From: Halopseudomonas phragmitis
GTDB lineage: Bacteria > Pseudomonadota > Gammaproteobacteria > Pseudomonadales > Pseudomonadaceae
Reading direction: 5' to 3'
DNA length: 64,000 nt
Assembly (NCBI RefSeq): GCF_002056295.1
Contig: NZ_CP020100.1
Span: 2,627,501-2,691,500, forward strand
The notes beneath the pieces were generated by a model, which had not been told where the DNA came from, searched no databases, and saw only the letters and a program-made list of their open reading frames with translations. The first letter of the stretch is position 1; each line of letters opens with the position of its first letter. Shown here piece by piece: positions 7,639 through 16,276 of this stretch. The translations under genes and the position numbers were made by a program.

Positions 7639-8099
7639 CAGATCAGCTCAACAGTGGCGTGGGCGATGCCGAGCAGGTCGCGCACGGCGTGGCGGTGGTC
7701 GCGGCGGTAATCGTCGGCGGTGGGGCGCAGGTCGTCGGCTTGCCGGGTGGCGCTGTTGGTGGCGTCGAAGCTGCGGTAACGCTCGGCCAGTTCTGCGGCT
7801 ACCAGGGCTTGAATGGCCCGGGTGTAGATCTGTTCCAGGCCGTTCTTGCCGCCAATTTCACTGGGGTCTACTTCTGCCAGGGTGTCGTGGCCTGCGGCCT
7901 GCCAGTTGGCTTTGCGGCTGGCCAGTTCGCGGTTGGTGGACAGCATGGCGTTGATGATGCTGGTTTCTAGGCGCAGGTCGGAGACATCGCCGTTCAGGCG
8001 CACACTGGCGCGCAGGGCTTCGGCATCGATATCGGGGAAGAAGCCGTCATTGCTGAGGATGAAAGGCTCTGTGTTGGCCTGGCCGATAAATCCGCTCAT
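7638..8099 (-). CDS. L: head completion/stabilisation protein L (P2 gpL)
   Basis: This 153-residue protein matches the head completion protein GpL family, with NDGFFPDIDAEALRASVRLNGDV near the start and the TAIN-like segment ETSIINAMLSTNRELA. GpL closes the connector after packaging. It follows terminase M by a 96-bp gap (8100-8195). In that gap I see only a ribosome binding site (AGAGGAC) just before the start. Confidence 0.92.
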   Translation of the reverse strand: MSGFIGQANTEPFILSNDGFFPDIDAEALRASVRLNGDVSDLRLETSIINAMLSTNRELASRKANWQAAGHDTLAEVDPSEIGGKNGLEQIYTRAIQALVAAELAERYRSFDATNSATRQADDLRPTADDYRRDHRHAVRDLLGIAHATVELI

Positions 8100-8195
8100 G
8101 TTGTCCTCTGGTCGGCGGTGGTCGGGGCTTCACAGCAAGGAAGGAGTGAACCTGCTGATCCGCCCCGAGCCGCCGGGTGCGTGGGGTACGCTCTG

Positions 8196-8903
8196 TTAGC
8201 CGGTGGTGCCGGCGTGTTTGTTGAGAAGGCGGGTGACGCCTTCCAGATCCTTTTTGCCGCCACATTTGTCGTGCAGCTCGATGGCGCGGGTGATGTGGTC
8301 ACGGGCGCTTTCGAGCAGTTCGGCCTGGTCGTCGGTCAGCTCGGCTTTGTCGATGCCGAAGGCGTAGGCGCGGCCGATTGCCAGGTGCAGCTTGGCGCGG
8401 GCTTCGTCGGGCATGTCGTGCTTGGCGGTCAGTTCGGCGGCTTGCACCAGCGGTTCGACCGGGAAGCTGTTGCCGGCTTTCATGGCGCGCAGGGCCAGTT
8501 CTGCCGGTTCCTCGGCGATCAGGCAGGCGGGCGACCGGTTGAATTTGTCGGGCATGCTCAGACCATGTTCGAGCACATAGGCGCCGATGCGCATGCCGCC
8601 CAGGAAGTCGCCGGCGTCGAAGTGCCAGAGCATCAGGGTGGTGAGTACGTCATCTTGGGCGCCTTTGCCGGCCGACAACACGCCTTCGATATAGCCGGTG
8701 TAGTCGGGCAGCAGGCGCCGCTTGAGTTCGGCCTTGGCTTCCTGGCTTTGCACTTGCTTGAGCTGCTGGGAGTGCTGGTGCAGTTGGGCCAGTTGCAGTT
8801 CGTAGGCGGTGGCGCCGGCCATGCTGGTTTGCGGGCCAGCGGCAGCGGCCGCGAGGGCGGCGCGCTTTCGCTGTTGTGACCGCTGTGCTGGGGACATTGG
8901 CAC
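8196..8903 (-). CDS. M: terminase endonuclease subunit M (P2 gpM)
   Basis: A 235-residue small terminase subunit that cuts at cos. It carries the family segments SPAQRSQQRKRAALAAA at the start, then LLPDYTGYIEGVL and DVLTTLMLWHFDAGDF. A GTG at 8903 is chosen as start because an AGGAGG site inside the end of gene N lies 8 bases upstream of it; the ATG at 8897 would be 14 bases away. The large subunit is the divergent gene P. Confidence 0.92.
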   Translation of the reverse strand: MPMSPAQRSQQRKRAALAAAAAGPQTSMAGATAYELQLAQLHQHSQQLKQVQSQEAKAELKRRLLPDYTGYIEGVLSAGKGAQDDVLTTLMLWHFDAGDFLGGMRIGAYVLEHGLSMPDKFNRSPACLIAEEPAELALRAMKAGNSFPVEPLVQAAELTAKHDMPDEARAKLHLAIGRAYAFGIDKAELTDDQAELLESARDHITRAIELHDKCGGKKDLEGVTRLLNKHAGTTG

Positions 8904-8906
8904 GGG

Positions 8907-9917
8907 TTATACCTCCTCGACGTTCTCGGCCAGGGCCACCAGGCCGAAGTCTTCGATGACGTAGGCGTCATTCGAGGACTGGTAATCGGCAACGCGGTCA
9001 TATTCCGGTTCATCCTTGATGTGCCGGCGGCGGGCGCTTTCCAGCCAGTAGATCGACAGGTTGCTGAGCGTGGTGACCAGCACGGTGTTGTCGGGGAAGT
9101 AAGGCGCATCGTAAGGGCGCAGTCCACCCAGACGGGCGGTGGCGATGATCTCGTCGGCGGCCAGTTCTTCCTGGTTGGATTCGGCTCCACGCTCGACGGC
9201 CTTGAGCAGCTTTCCATGCAGCAGGTTGCGCGAAACAATGACACGCAAGTCCGGGTGTTTTCGGTGCCAGGGGTCAAGCATTTGCACCATGTCATAGACC
9301 AAGGCGTCGAGGTTTTTGTAATCACCGGTCGCGCCGATGGTCACTTTGCCGGAGTTTTCAACAACTTCATCCAGTACGCGATCCGGTGCGCCGGTGCGAA
9401 TCTTCTGCAGCCAGCCGATATTCACGTCTTCGCCAAGCGGGTTGGTAACCGGGTCGGTCTCGGCTGCGGCGCTGGTGCCGTGGAAACCGACCATAATCCG
9501 GTCCAGCCCCTGACGCTGGGCAATGGCGCCGCTCAGGCGAATCTGGAAGTCGGGGAACTTGGCCCACTGGTCCAGCAACTGGTAGGGGAAGGCGCTGTCG
9601 TAGTCGGTTTTCTTGCAGTTGTACTCGTCCTTGCTCAGTGCGGAACGGTCTTTCGGGTTACGACGGTTGCCGCCGGCAGTGTTGGTGCGGCTGGCCAGTG
9701 GGCCGTTCACACCCAGCAGCAGAGCCTGACCAGACTGTTCGCTGACGCCCAGGACGTTCACCTGGCGCAGCATTTCAGTGGATTCCTGAATGGCCGTTTC
9801 CAGGCTTTGCTGAATGGTTGGTTCTACGTTGAATTTGTTGGTAGCCACGGCTACGCCGTTGAGTTTGGCGACGTGGCCGAGGTAGCCATTGAATACTTCG
9901 CGTGTTTCGTTGCGCAT
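8907..9917 (-). CDS. N: major capsid protein N (P2 gpN)
   Basis: A 336-residue P2-family major capsid protein, close to the 357 of P2. It begins MRNETREVFNGYLGHVAKLNGV. It contains family segments such as GQALLLGVNGPLASRTNT, LDQWAKFPDFQIRLSGAIAQRQGLDRIMVGFHG, and VIVSRNLLHGKL toward the C-terminus. In P2 it is cleaved by gpO near its N-terminus. It is followed by M after 3 bp. Confidence 0.95.
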   Translation of the reverse strand: MRNETREVFNGYLGHVAKLNGVAVATNKFNVEPTIQQSLETAIQESTEMLRQVNVLGVSEQSGQALLLGVNGPLASRTNTAGGNRRNPKDRSALSKDEYNCKKTDYDSAFPYQLLDQWAKFPDFQIRLSGAIAQRQGLDRIMVGFHGTSAAAETDPVTNPLGEDVNIGWLQKIRTGAPDRVLDEVVENSGKVTIGATGDYKNLDALVYDMVQMLDPWHRKHPDLRVIVSRNLLHGKLLKAVERGAESNQEELAADEIIATARLGGLRPYDAPYFPDNTVLVTTLSNLSIYWLESARRRHIKDEPEYDRVADYQSSNDAYVIEDFGLVALAENVEEV

Positions 9918-9942
9918 GTGATGCTCCGTGCGTCAGGGTTGA

Positions 9943-10785
9943 TCAGAACGAGGCCAGAACCTGGCCGTTACCACCGGTCGCCGCCGGGCGTTGGGTGAAG
10001 TTGGGCTTGGGCTCGCCTTCGAGCTTGGTAATCAGCTCGTCCAGCTTCTGGCTCTGGGCGGTGAAGTCACTGCGCAGTTTGGAAATATCGCTTTGGGCGG
10101 TGCTGAACTGCTTGTCCTGGTCGGCGACGTGCTGGGCCAGCTCTTCCAGTGAGTTGCCGAGTTCGTTGAAAAGGGCGGCGTCCTTGCCTTCCTTGTCCTT
10201 CTGTTTGCCCAGCAGCTCGCGCACGCGGGCGAAGATGCCGTCGGCCTTGCTCGGTTCTTCCGGGGCCACTTCGTCAAATTCCAGTTCGACTTCCAGCGCC
10301 TCGGTGAACAGGTTTTCCTTGTTCTGCTTGCGTGCTGCCAGTGGGTTGGCGTCTGGGTTCTGGGCCGAGAAAGTGAGCATTTCGGTTCCCAGGCTGGCCG
10401 GGCTGTCGGTCACGGCAAGGCCTTCCATGTAGGCCTTGCCGGTGTCGGCAAACTTGGGGTTGATTTCAATGCTGGTGTAGATCTTCTGGCGCTTTTTGTT
10501 CAGCGCGATCAATTCATCGGTTGGCTCGATCTGGGCGAACAGGGCCAGGCGTTTCTGACCGGCGACTTCGACTTCCTCAGTCTTGAGTGCTACCACGTCA
10601 CCGTAGGCGCGGAAGGGGCCGTCGGCGGTGATGCTGCGGAAGTGCTCCAGCCAGATGCGGGCGCCGTAGGTGTTTTGACTGTAGGTCTCGGCGGCGTCCT
10701 GCAACCATTGGCGCTCGATCCGGCGGCCATCGGTGGTGCCTCCCTCAACGGCGACACGGACAAACTTCGAGCGGTATTTCTTCAT
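9943..10785 (-). CDS. O: capsid scaffold and maturation protease O (P2 gpO)
   Basis: A 280-residue GPO-family protein that scaffolds the procapsid and cuts itself and N. In P2 the protease triad is D19, H48 and S107. Here D19 and H48 fall at identical positions and the serine of KIYTSIEIN is at 105, so the protease looks intact. The C-terminal third (about 160-250) is a charged scaffold helix. It is the first gene of the leftward late operon and starts 76 bp from the palindromic box it shares with gene P. Confidence 0.95.
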   Translation of the reverse strand: MKKYRSKFVRVAVEGGTTDGRRIERQWLQDAAETYSQNTYGARIWLEHFRSITADGPFRAYGDVVALKTEEVEVAGQKRLALFAQIEPTDELIALNKKRQKIYTSIEINPKFADTGKAYMEGLAVTDSPASLGTEMLTFSAQNPDANPLAARKQNKENLFTEALEVELEFDEVAPEEPSKADGIFARVRELLGKQKDKEGKDAALFNELGNSLEELAQHVADQDKQFSTAQSDISKLRSDFTAQSQKLDELITKLEGEPKPNFTQRPAATGGNGQVLASF

Positions 10786-10860
10786 GACCTGGTGTCCTCA
10801 ATCCTGAAAGGTGTTGAGGGCATGGTCTGGGGTGGGGCGTTCAGCAGCAACGTGGCTCAA

Positions 10861-10880
10861 GTTGAGCGGGGGGCGCTACA
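10861..10880. promoter_or_regulatory. candidate Ogr-type box at the divergent O/P promoters
   Basis: A second exact copy of the 20-bp near-palindrome found at 4037-4056, in the 142-bp gap between divergent O (start 10785) and P (start 10928). P2 has a shared activator region here driving PO and PP. The centre is about 58 bp from the P start and 85 bp from the O start. The conservation of a full 20-mer in two distant, functionally matching places is the main evidence. Confidence 0.7.
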
Positions 10881-10927
10881 CCGGGCCAGTGCAGCCGCGC
10901 GCGCGGGTGGGCGTCAGCATCTGCCCC

Positions 10928-12685
10928 ATGAATGCCATTACTCAGCCCCTGACCGACAGTCGCCGCCACGCCAAGTTTTTGTACTGGACGGGCTGGCGTG
11001 TCTGTGAAATCGCCGAATACCTGGGCGAGAAAGACAAGACCATCCACAGTTGGAAGGCCCGGGATGAGTGGGACCGGGCAGACACTGTAGAACGGGTTGG
11101 GGGTGCGCTGGAAGCGCGGCTCGTCCAGTTGATCCTGAAAGACCCAAAGACCGGCGGGGACTTCAAGGAAATTGACCTGCTGCACCGGCAGTTGGAACGC
11201 CAGGCAAGAATCCAGCGGTACCAGGAGGGCGGAACCGAAACCGATCTGAATCCGAACATTGCGGCGCGTAACGCTGGGCCGAAGAAACAGCCAGCGCGAA
11301 ACGAACTCAGTGAAGAGCAGATCGAGCAACTGGTCGATGCGTTCCGTGAGTCCTGTTTCGATTATCAGCTCGACTGGTACCGGGCCGGAAGCATGCGGAC
11401 CCGGATGATTCTCAAGTCGCGCCAGATCGGGGCGACGTTCTATTTCGCCCGTGAGGCGCTGATCGACGCTATCACCACTGGGCGCAATCAGATTTTCTTG
11501 TCAGCAAGCAAGGCCCAGGCCCACCAGTTCAAGACCTACATGCAGACCTTTCTGCTTGATGTGCTGGGTGTGAAGCTGACCGGTGATCCCATCGTGTTGT
11601 GGAACGGTGCCGAGCTGCATTTTCTCGGTACCAACTACCGCACCGCACAGGGCCGGTCGGGCAATTTCTACTTTGATGAATTTTTCTGGGTGCATGGTTT
11701 CGACCAGATCAACAAGGTGGCCAGCGGTATGGCCCTGCACAAGAAATGGCGCAAGACCTATTTCAGTACCCCGTCAACCATGGCTCATGAGGCCTATCCG
11801 CTGTGGACTGGTGAGCGCCGCAACAAGCGCTTGCCGGCAGACAAGCGGGTCAAGATCGATGTGAGTCATGACTCCCTGCAACAGGGGCGGCTGTGTGAGG
11901 ACCGGATCTGGCGCCAGATCGTGACCATCCTCGATGCAGAATCCCGGGGCTGTGACCTGTTCGACCTCGATGAGCTGCGCGAAGAGTACAGCGCCGAGGA
12001 ATTCAACAATCTGCTGATGTGCCTGTTCATCGATGACGGCGACTCGATTTTCCCGCTCAAGCTGCTGCAGCCATGCATGGTTGATACCTGGGATGTCTGG
12101 GCTGACTACAAGCCGTTTGCCGCCCGCCCGATTGGTGACCGCCAGGTGTGGCTGGGCTATGACCCGGCAGACTCTGGCGACAGTGCCGGTCTGGTGGTGG
12201 TTGCACCGCCGATGGTACCGGGCGGGCCGTTCCGAGTGCTGGAGCGGCACCAGTTCAAGGGTATGGACTTTGCTGCCCAGGCCGAGTTCATCCGCAAGGT
12301 CACTCAGCGCTATTGGGTAACGTATATCGGTATCGATACCACTGGCATGGGGTCCGGGGTTGCCCAACTGGTGCGCCAGTTCTTCCCAGGGCTGACCACA
12401 TTCAGCTACTCGCCCGAGGTCAAGATGCGTCTGGTGCTCAAGGCCATGGACGTGATCAAGAATGGCCGCTTGCAGTTCGATGCCGGCTGGACCGATCTGG
12501 CTGCCAGCTTGATGGCCATCCGCAAAACCCTTACCCCCAGTGGCCGGCAGGTGACCTTTGTGTCTGGCCGCACTGATGACATTGGCCACGCCGATTTGGC
12601 GTGGGCGCTATTTCACGCATTGCACCACGAACCGCTTGAGGGCCAGACAGGGGTCAACTCGGCACGCATGGAGATTATTGGATGA
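10928..12685 (+). CDS. P: terminase large subunit, ATPase P (P2 gpP)
   Basis: A 585-residue packaging ATPase (P2 gpP is about 590). It starts at MNAITQPLTDSRRHAKFLYWTGW; a longer upstream frame reads through the promoter and was rejected. The N-terminal helix-turn-helix is at about 18-45 (VCEIAEYLGEKDKTIHSW). The Walker A-like loop is KSRQIGAT (about 163-170) and Walker B is FYFDEFFW (247-254). The nuclease half includes LGYDPADSGDSAG and IGIDTTGMG. Its stop overlaps the start of Q (ATGA). Confidence 0.95.
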   Translation: MNAITQPLTDSRRHAKFLYWTGWRVCEIAEYLGEKDKTIHSWKARDEWDRADTVERVGGALEARLVQLILKDPKTGGDFKEIDLLHRQLERQARIQRYQEGGTETDLNPNIAARNAGPKKQPARNELSEEQIEQLVDAFRESCFDYQLDWYRAGSMRTRMILKSRQIGATFYFAREALIDAITTGRNQIFLSASKAQAHQFKTYMQTFLLDVLGVKLTGDPIVLWNGAELHFLGTNYRTAQGRSGNFYFDEFFWVHGFDQINKVASGMALHKKWRKTYFSTPSTMAHEAYPLWTGERRNKRLPADKRVKIDVSHDSLQQGRLCEDRIWRQIVTILDAESRGCDLFDLDELREEYSAEEFNNLLMCLFIDDGDSIFPLKLLQPCMVDTWDVWADYKPFAARPIGDRQVWLGYDPADSGDSAGLVVVAPPMVPGGPFRVLERHQFKGMDFAAQAEFIRKVTQRYWVTYIGIDTTGMGSGVAQLVRQFFPGLTTFSYSPEVKMRLVLKAMDVIKNGRLQFDAGWTDLAASLMAIRKTLTPSGRQVTFVSGRTDDIGHADLAWALFHALHHEPLEGQTGVNSARMEIIG

Positions 12686-13722
12686 GCAAGAAACGCAAGA
12701 GTCAGCCCCGGCAGTCGGCAACGGTAGAGCAGGGGGGCGGCATCGAGGCGTTCACCTTCGGCGAGCCTACCCCTGTGCTGGATAGCCGGGAAATCTTCGA
12801 CTACCTGGAATGCTGGATGAATGGTCGCTGGTATGAGCCGCCGTTGTCCCTCGATGGACTGGCCCGTTCGACCAGGGCGTCGGTTTTCCTGCAATCGGGT
12901 TTGATGTTCAAGCGCAACATGCTCAGCCGGGCATTCGTGCCGCATCGGTTGCTCAGCCGCCAGCACTTCGAGCAGTTCGCCCTGGACTACCTCTGGAGCG
13001 GCAACGGCTATCTGGAGCGGCAGGAAAACCGCTTCGGCCAGGCGCTGCAACTGGTGCCAGTCTTGGCAAAGTACATGCGCCGTGGCGTTGAGCTGGACAC
13101 CTATTTCCAGGTGCGTGGCTGGAAAGATGAGCACGAGTTCGACAGCGGCAGCGTGTTCCACCTGCGCGAGGCTGATATCAATCAGGAGATTTACGGGGTG
13201 CCGGAATGGTACGCCGCGTTGCATTCCGCGTTGCTCAACGAAAGCGCCACGCTGTTCCGCCGCAAGTATTACCAGAACGGGTCACACGCCGGATTCATTC
13301 TCTATATCAATGACACCGTTCACAACGAGGCCGACATCAACGGCATCAGCGCCGCGATGAAGCAAAGCAAAGGGCCTGGCAACTTCCGGAACCTTCTGGT
13401 CTATGCGCCCAACGGCAAAAAAGATGGCCTGCAGGTGATCCCAATCAGCGAAGTTGCCGCCAAGGATGACTTCGGCTCGATCAAGAACGTCAGCCGTGAC
13501 GATCAGCTCGCCGCGCTGCGGGTACCGCCTCAACTGCTCGGCATCGTGCCGGTGAACGCCGGTGGGTTCGGGTCACCCAAGGATGCATCAGAGACCTGGA
13601 TTCAAAACGAACTGCTGCCGCTGCAAGCGCGCTTCACCGCGCTGAATGACTGGCTCGGCGAAGAGGTGATCCGCTTCGAGTCAGTGGCCCCACCAACCGC
13701 GCCGGCCAAGCTGAACAGCTGA
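12682..13722 (+). CDS. Q: portal protein Q (P2 gpQ)
   Basis: A 346-residue P2-family portal (P2 gpQ is 344). Family segments include FTFGEPTPVLDSREIFDYLECW near the start, LDYLWSGNGYLERQENRFG, and YYQNGSHAGFILYINDTVH. It forms the dodecameric DNA gate of the head. It is coupled to P by a 4-bp overlap and is followed by a good terminator. It is the last phage gene before the attachment site, whereas in P2-type prophages the cos, replication and integrase region would come next. Confidence 0.95.
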   Translation: MSKKRKSQPRQSATVEQGGGIEAFTFGEPTPVLDSREIFDYLECWMNGRWYEPPLSLDGLARSTRASVFLQSGLMFKRNMLSRAFVPHRLLSRQHFEQFALDYLWSGNGYLERQENRFGQALQLVPVLAKYMRRGVELDTYFQVRGWKDEHEFDSGSVFHLREADINQEIYGVPEWYAALHSALLNESATLFRRKYYQNGSHAGFILYINDTVHNEADINGISAAMKQSKGPGNFRNLLVYAPNGKKDGLQVIPISEVAAKDDFGSIKNVSRDDQLAALRVPPQLLGIVPVNAGGFGSPKDASETWIQNELLPLQARFTALNDWLGEEVIRFESVAPPTAPAKLNS

Positions 13723-13740
13723 CCACCACCAACCAAACCA

Positions 13741-13764
13741 GCCGCCCATCGAGGCGGCTTTTTT
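13741..13764 (+). terminator. intrinsic terminator after gene Q
   Basis: A 6-bp perfect stem (GCCGCC/GGCGGC) with a 6-base loop, followed by six T. It starts 18 bp after the Q stop and would end the P-Q transcript. Confidence 0.85.
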
Positions 13765-14645
13765 GTGCCTGCTGCTGACTGAAATTCGACTCAGGGGAGG
13801 GGGCAAATAACTGGCTTGGCGCAGGAAAAAAAAGCCTCTCGCAAGCAAAGAGAACCCCATTGAATCCTATCACTTTGCAGGCCTTGAGGCCAGTCATTGC
13901 GCGGCTTTCGGCTGTTTTTGGTCGGCATGAGCTCCGAGGTTTTCAGCGGCCCAGTCACTCTCGGCGGCCCGGCCCGGCCACCCCTGCCAGCACCTGGCGC
14001 GGGCAGTCTTCCCCCCACCTCACCTGCGGGCTAAACGTGTCACTTTTTCTTCACTTCGGCGCTCGACTGTAGGTCGCGCAGGTGCTGGGCGGTCTGAGGG
14101 GGTGCGGGGGGGCGCTGGTTCTGCGGAATTCTGCGAAGGTGCAGGCTTTGTAAGGCGGGTCATAAGGGCTGATCTGGGGTTTGAAATCGCAAAAGGGTAA
14201 TTTCGGTTACTTGCCCCGAGTTCTGCTCTGTAGGCCCCGTGGTTGCTGGGCTGGAGTGGTTACTCTACAAGGTAATTTGAGGTAACCGGAAAGGTAATTT
14301 TTTTGCAAGTCATTGATTATTAAGATGTTTTATTTTCACAAAAATGACCATTGCAAGGGGTAATGTGGTTACCAGTTGATTACCATATTATTACCTTTAA
14401 GTAATCCTAATAACTAATTGTTTATTAATGATTTTTCATGGAATTTAAAACCTAATTACCTTTGTTACCGTTTTTCGCTCTCAAAACCTAAAATCTCAGG
14501 ACCGCCCCAGGGTCGGCGCTTTCAGGGTCAGGCTTGCGCTCTTTCACACTCACTCTGGGAACACTCTGGGAACACACGCGGCCGATCTTGTCATTAGTGC
14601 GCCAGATAGAATGCGGGCTCCAGGCAGGCGGGCGGTGAGTTGGTG
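13765..14645. other. non-coding stretch between Q and the attachment site
   Basis: I see no convincing gene in this 880-bp stretch: open frames are short, lack ribosome sites and have no recognisable product. The first half is GC-rich, the second (about 14270-14470) is AT-rich and carries the GGTWAY hexamer cluster. A G-rich run near 14105 (GCGGGGGGGCGCT) resembles the late-promoter box core but lacks its outer parts. A cos site could be here, but I could not identify one. Confidence 0.7.
14196..14469. repeat. cluster of twelve GGTWAY hexamers next to the attachment site
   Basis: GGTAAT, GGTTAC or GGTAAC occur on the plus strand at 14196, 14205, 14258, 14271, 14281, 14293, 14359 and 14367. 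As reverse complements they occur at 14379, 14390, 14455 and 14464. They come in pairs or runs spaced 8 to 13 bp, about one helical turn. The orientation flips between the left eight and the right four. Protein-binding iterons near an attachment site usually are integrase/excisionase arm sites or a replication or control region. Confidence 0.75.
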
Positions 14646-14670
14646 GGTTCGAGTCTCTCCGTCCGCACCA
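14646..14670 (+). other. attR: duplicated 3' end of tRNA-Leu
   Basis: The 25 bases GGTTCGAGTCTCTCCGTCCG plus CACCA are the T-loop, T-stem 3' side, acceptor 3' strand and CCA of a Pseudomonas tRNA-Leu. No matching 5' acceptor strand (GCGGACG), D-arm or anticodon arm precedes it, so it is not a tRNA gene. The expected reading is that the phage integrated in the tRNA 3' end. The intact tRNA would then lie at the left end outside the window, leaving this copy beside tig. Confidence 0.8.
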
Positions 14671-14843
14671 TCTTTCTCTGGTTTTTCATTCCAGGCCTGC
14701 ATATTGCCAGGCTTGCGCTGTCTGTCAGGTCTTCAGTTGTTTTTGTTATTCGGCCAATGATGACTTCTCGGTATCAAGCGTCTAGAATGTTGACCCTTTA
14801 GAATTTGTCCAAACCACAATCTGTCTGTTCACGAGGACTCTCC

Positions 14844-16184
14844 ATGCAAGTTTCGGTTGAAACCATCTCCGGCCTTGAGCGCCGCATGACTGTAGGCATT
14901 CCGGCCGAGCGGATCGAAAACGAGGTCAACAAGCGCCTGCAGCAGACCGCTGGTCGTGCCCGTGTTGATGGTTTCCGTCCTGGCAAGGTGCCGATGAGCG
15001 TGATTCGCAAGCGTTTTGGCGCTTCGGCTCGTCAGGAGGTGATCGGCGATGTGATCCAGTCTTCTTTCTACGAAGCCATCATGCAAGAGAAGTTGAACCC
15101 GGCTGGCGCTCCGAGCGTTGAGCCCAAGCAGCTTGAAGAAGGCAAGGACTTCGAATACATCGCCACCTTTGAAGTTTATCCGGAAGTTGCTCTGGCCGAC
15201 TTCGCCGGCATCAGTGTTGAGCGCATCGAGTCCGAAGTGACTGACGCCGATCTGGACAACATGCTGGATATCCTGCGCAAGCAGAACACCCGTTTCGAGG
15301 CTGCCGAGCGTGCCGCCGAGAATGGCGATCAGGTCACCATCGACTTCGTTGGCAAGGTCGACGGCGAAGTTTTCGCTGGCGGCAGCGCTACCGACACCAA
15401 TCTGGTGCTGGGTTCGGGTCGCATGATCCCCGGTTTTGAAGAAGGGCTGGTTGGCGCCGCCGCCGGTGAAACCCGTACCCTGAACGTGACCTTCCCTGAG
15501 GACTACCAGAACCTGGATCTGGCCGGCAAGGCCGCTGAGTTCGAAGTCACTGTCAAGGCTGTGGCTGCTGCCGTGCTGCCGGAGCTGGATGATGAGTTCT
15601 TCGCCCGTTTCGGGGTCGAAGCTGGTGGTCTCGAGGCGTTCCGTGCCGAGGTTCGCAAGAACATGGAGCGTGAGCTGCGTCAGGCCATCAAGACCAAGGT
15701 CAAGAGCCAGGTGATGGATGGTCTGCTCAAGATCAACAGCGTCGAAGTGCCCAAGGCTCTGATCAGCAGCGAAATCGATCGTTTGCGCGTCCAGGCGGTT
15801 CAGCAGTTCGGTGGTGGTGCCAGCTTCAAGCCGGAAAACCTGCCGGCCGAGCTGTTCGAAGAGCAGGCCAAGCGTCGTGTCAGCCTGGGTCTGATCGTTG
15901 CCGAGATCGTCAAACAGAACGAAATCAAGCCGGACAACGACCGTGTACGTGCAATGATCGAGGACCTGGCTTCGGCATATCAAGAGCCTGAGCAGGTCGT
16001 CAACTGGTACTACCAGAATGAGCAACAACTTGGCGAAATTCAGTCGGTTGTGCTGGAAGAACAAGTGGTGGATACTGTGTTGCAGAAGGCTCAGGTGACC
16101 GACAAGCAGGTCTCCTACGAAGACGCCGTCAAGCCCGCTCAGCCAGCAGCGGTCGAGGAAGGCGAGGCGGACAGCGACGCTTAA
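14844..16184 (+). CDS. tig: trigger factor (ribosome-associated chaperone)
   Basis: A 446-residue trigger factor that binds nascent chains at the ribosome exit and has prolyl isomerase activity. The N-terminal ribosome-binding domain has the signature GFRPGKVP (43-50). The FKBP-like domain lies at about 150-245 ([17 protein letters not shown]). The rest is the helical chaperone domain. The start [10 protein letters not shown] follows ACGAGGA; an in-frame upstream ATG at 14805 lacks a site. A possible -10 (TAGAAT, 14783) is weak. It opens the tig-clpP-clpX-lon block. Confidence 0.97.
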   Translation: MQVSVETISGLERRMTVGIPAERIENEVNKRLQQTAGRARVDGFRPGKVPMSVIRKRFGASARQEVIGDVIQSSFYEAIMQEKLNPAGAPSVEPKQLEEGKDFEYIATFEVYPEVALADFAGISVERIESEVTDADLDNMLDILRKQNTRFEAAERAAENGDQVTIDFVGKVDGEVFAGGSATDTNLVLGSGRMIPGFEEGLVGAAAGETRTLNVTFPEDYQNLDLAGKAAEFEVTVKAVAAAVLPELDDEFFARFGVEAGGLEAFRAEVRKNMERELRQAIKTKVKSQVMDGLLKINSVEVPKALISSEIDRLRVQAVQQFGGGASFKPENLPAELFEEQAKRRVSLGLIVAEIVKQNEIKPDNDRVRAMIEDLASAYQEPEQVVNWYYQNEQQLGEIQSVVLEEQVVDTVLQKAQVTDKQVSYEDAVKPAQPAAVEEGEADSDA

Positions 16185-16210
16185 TAGGATGCGCCGCTAA
16201 TCAACGCACC

Positions 16211-16246
16211 ACGAGAGCCAGCCTTCGGGCTGGCTCTCGTGTTTTT
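16211..16246 (+). terminator. intrinsic terminator after tig
   Basis: A perfect 13-bp stem (16211-16223 with 16228-16240) closed by a TTCG tetraloop, then GTTTTT. It lies 26 bp after the tig stop and separates tig from clpP, which starts 30 bp later, so clpP may be reached by read-through or by its own promoter. Confidence 0.92.
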
Positions 16247-16276
16247 GCGACAGGCAAACTGGAGTGACATCGATCC

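Larger units (their letters stand above)
1..14670. mobile_element. P2/phiCTX-like prophage, late-gene half (left end outside window)
   Basis: All recognisable genes here are P2-type morphogenesis and lysis genes in P2 order: Q and P rightward, then O, N, M, L, X, lysis genes, R, S, V, W, J, I and H leftward. The right boundary is set by a copy of the tRNA-Leu 3' end at 14646-14670, just before the host gene tig. Sheath, tube, tape-measure, D, ogr, replication and integrase genes are not in the window and should lie to the left if the phage is complete. None of the structural genes seen here is visibly broken. Confidence 0.9.

Noticed and set aside
14196..14469. CRISPR-like array
   Set aside because: Repeats are only six bases, unevenly spaced and inverted midway, with no spacers of constant length.
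13765..14645. A cos site by comparison with P2
   Set aside because: No segment resembled the P2 cos sequence closely enough to claim.
14578..14670. A complete tRNA-Leu gene ending at 14670
   Set aside because: The 3' end fits, and GCGGCCG at 14578 weakly resembles the 5' acceptor strand. However, D-arm and anticodon arm are absent and the T-stem has a mismatch, so it is only a fragment.
14829..16064. Minus-strand frame of 411 residues over tig
   Set aside because: It is antisense to a highly conserved gene and has no recognisable features.
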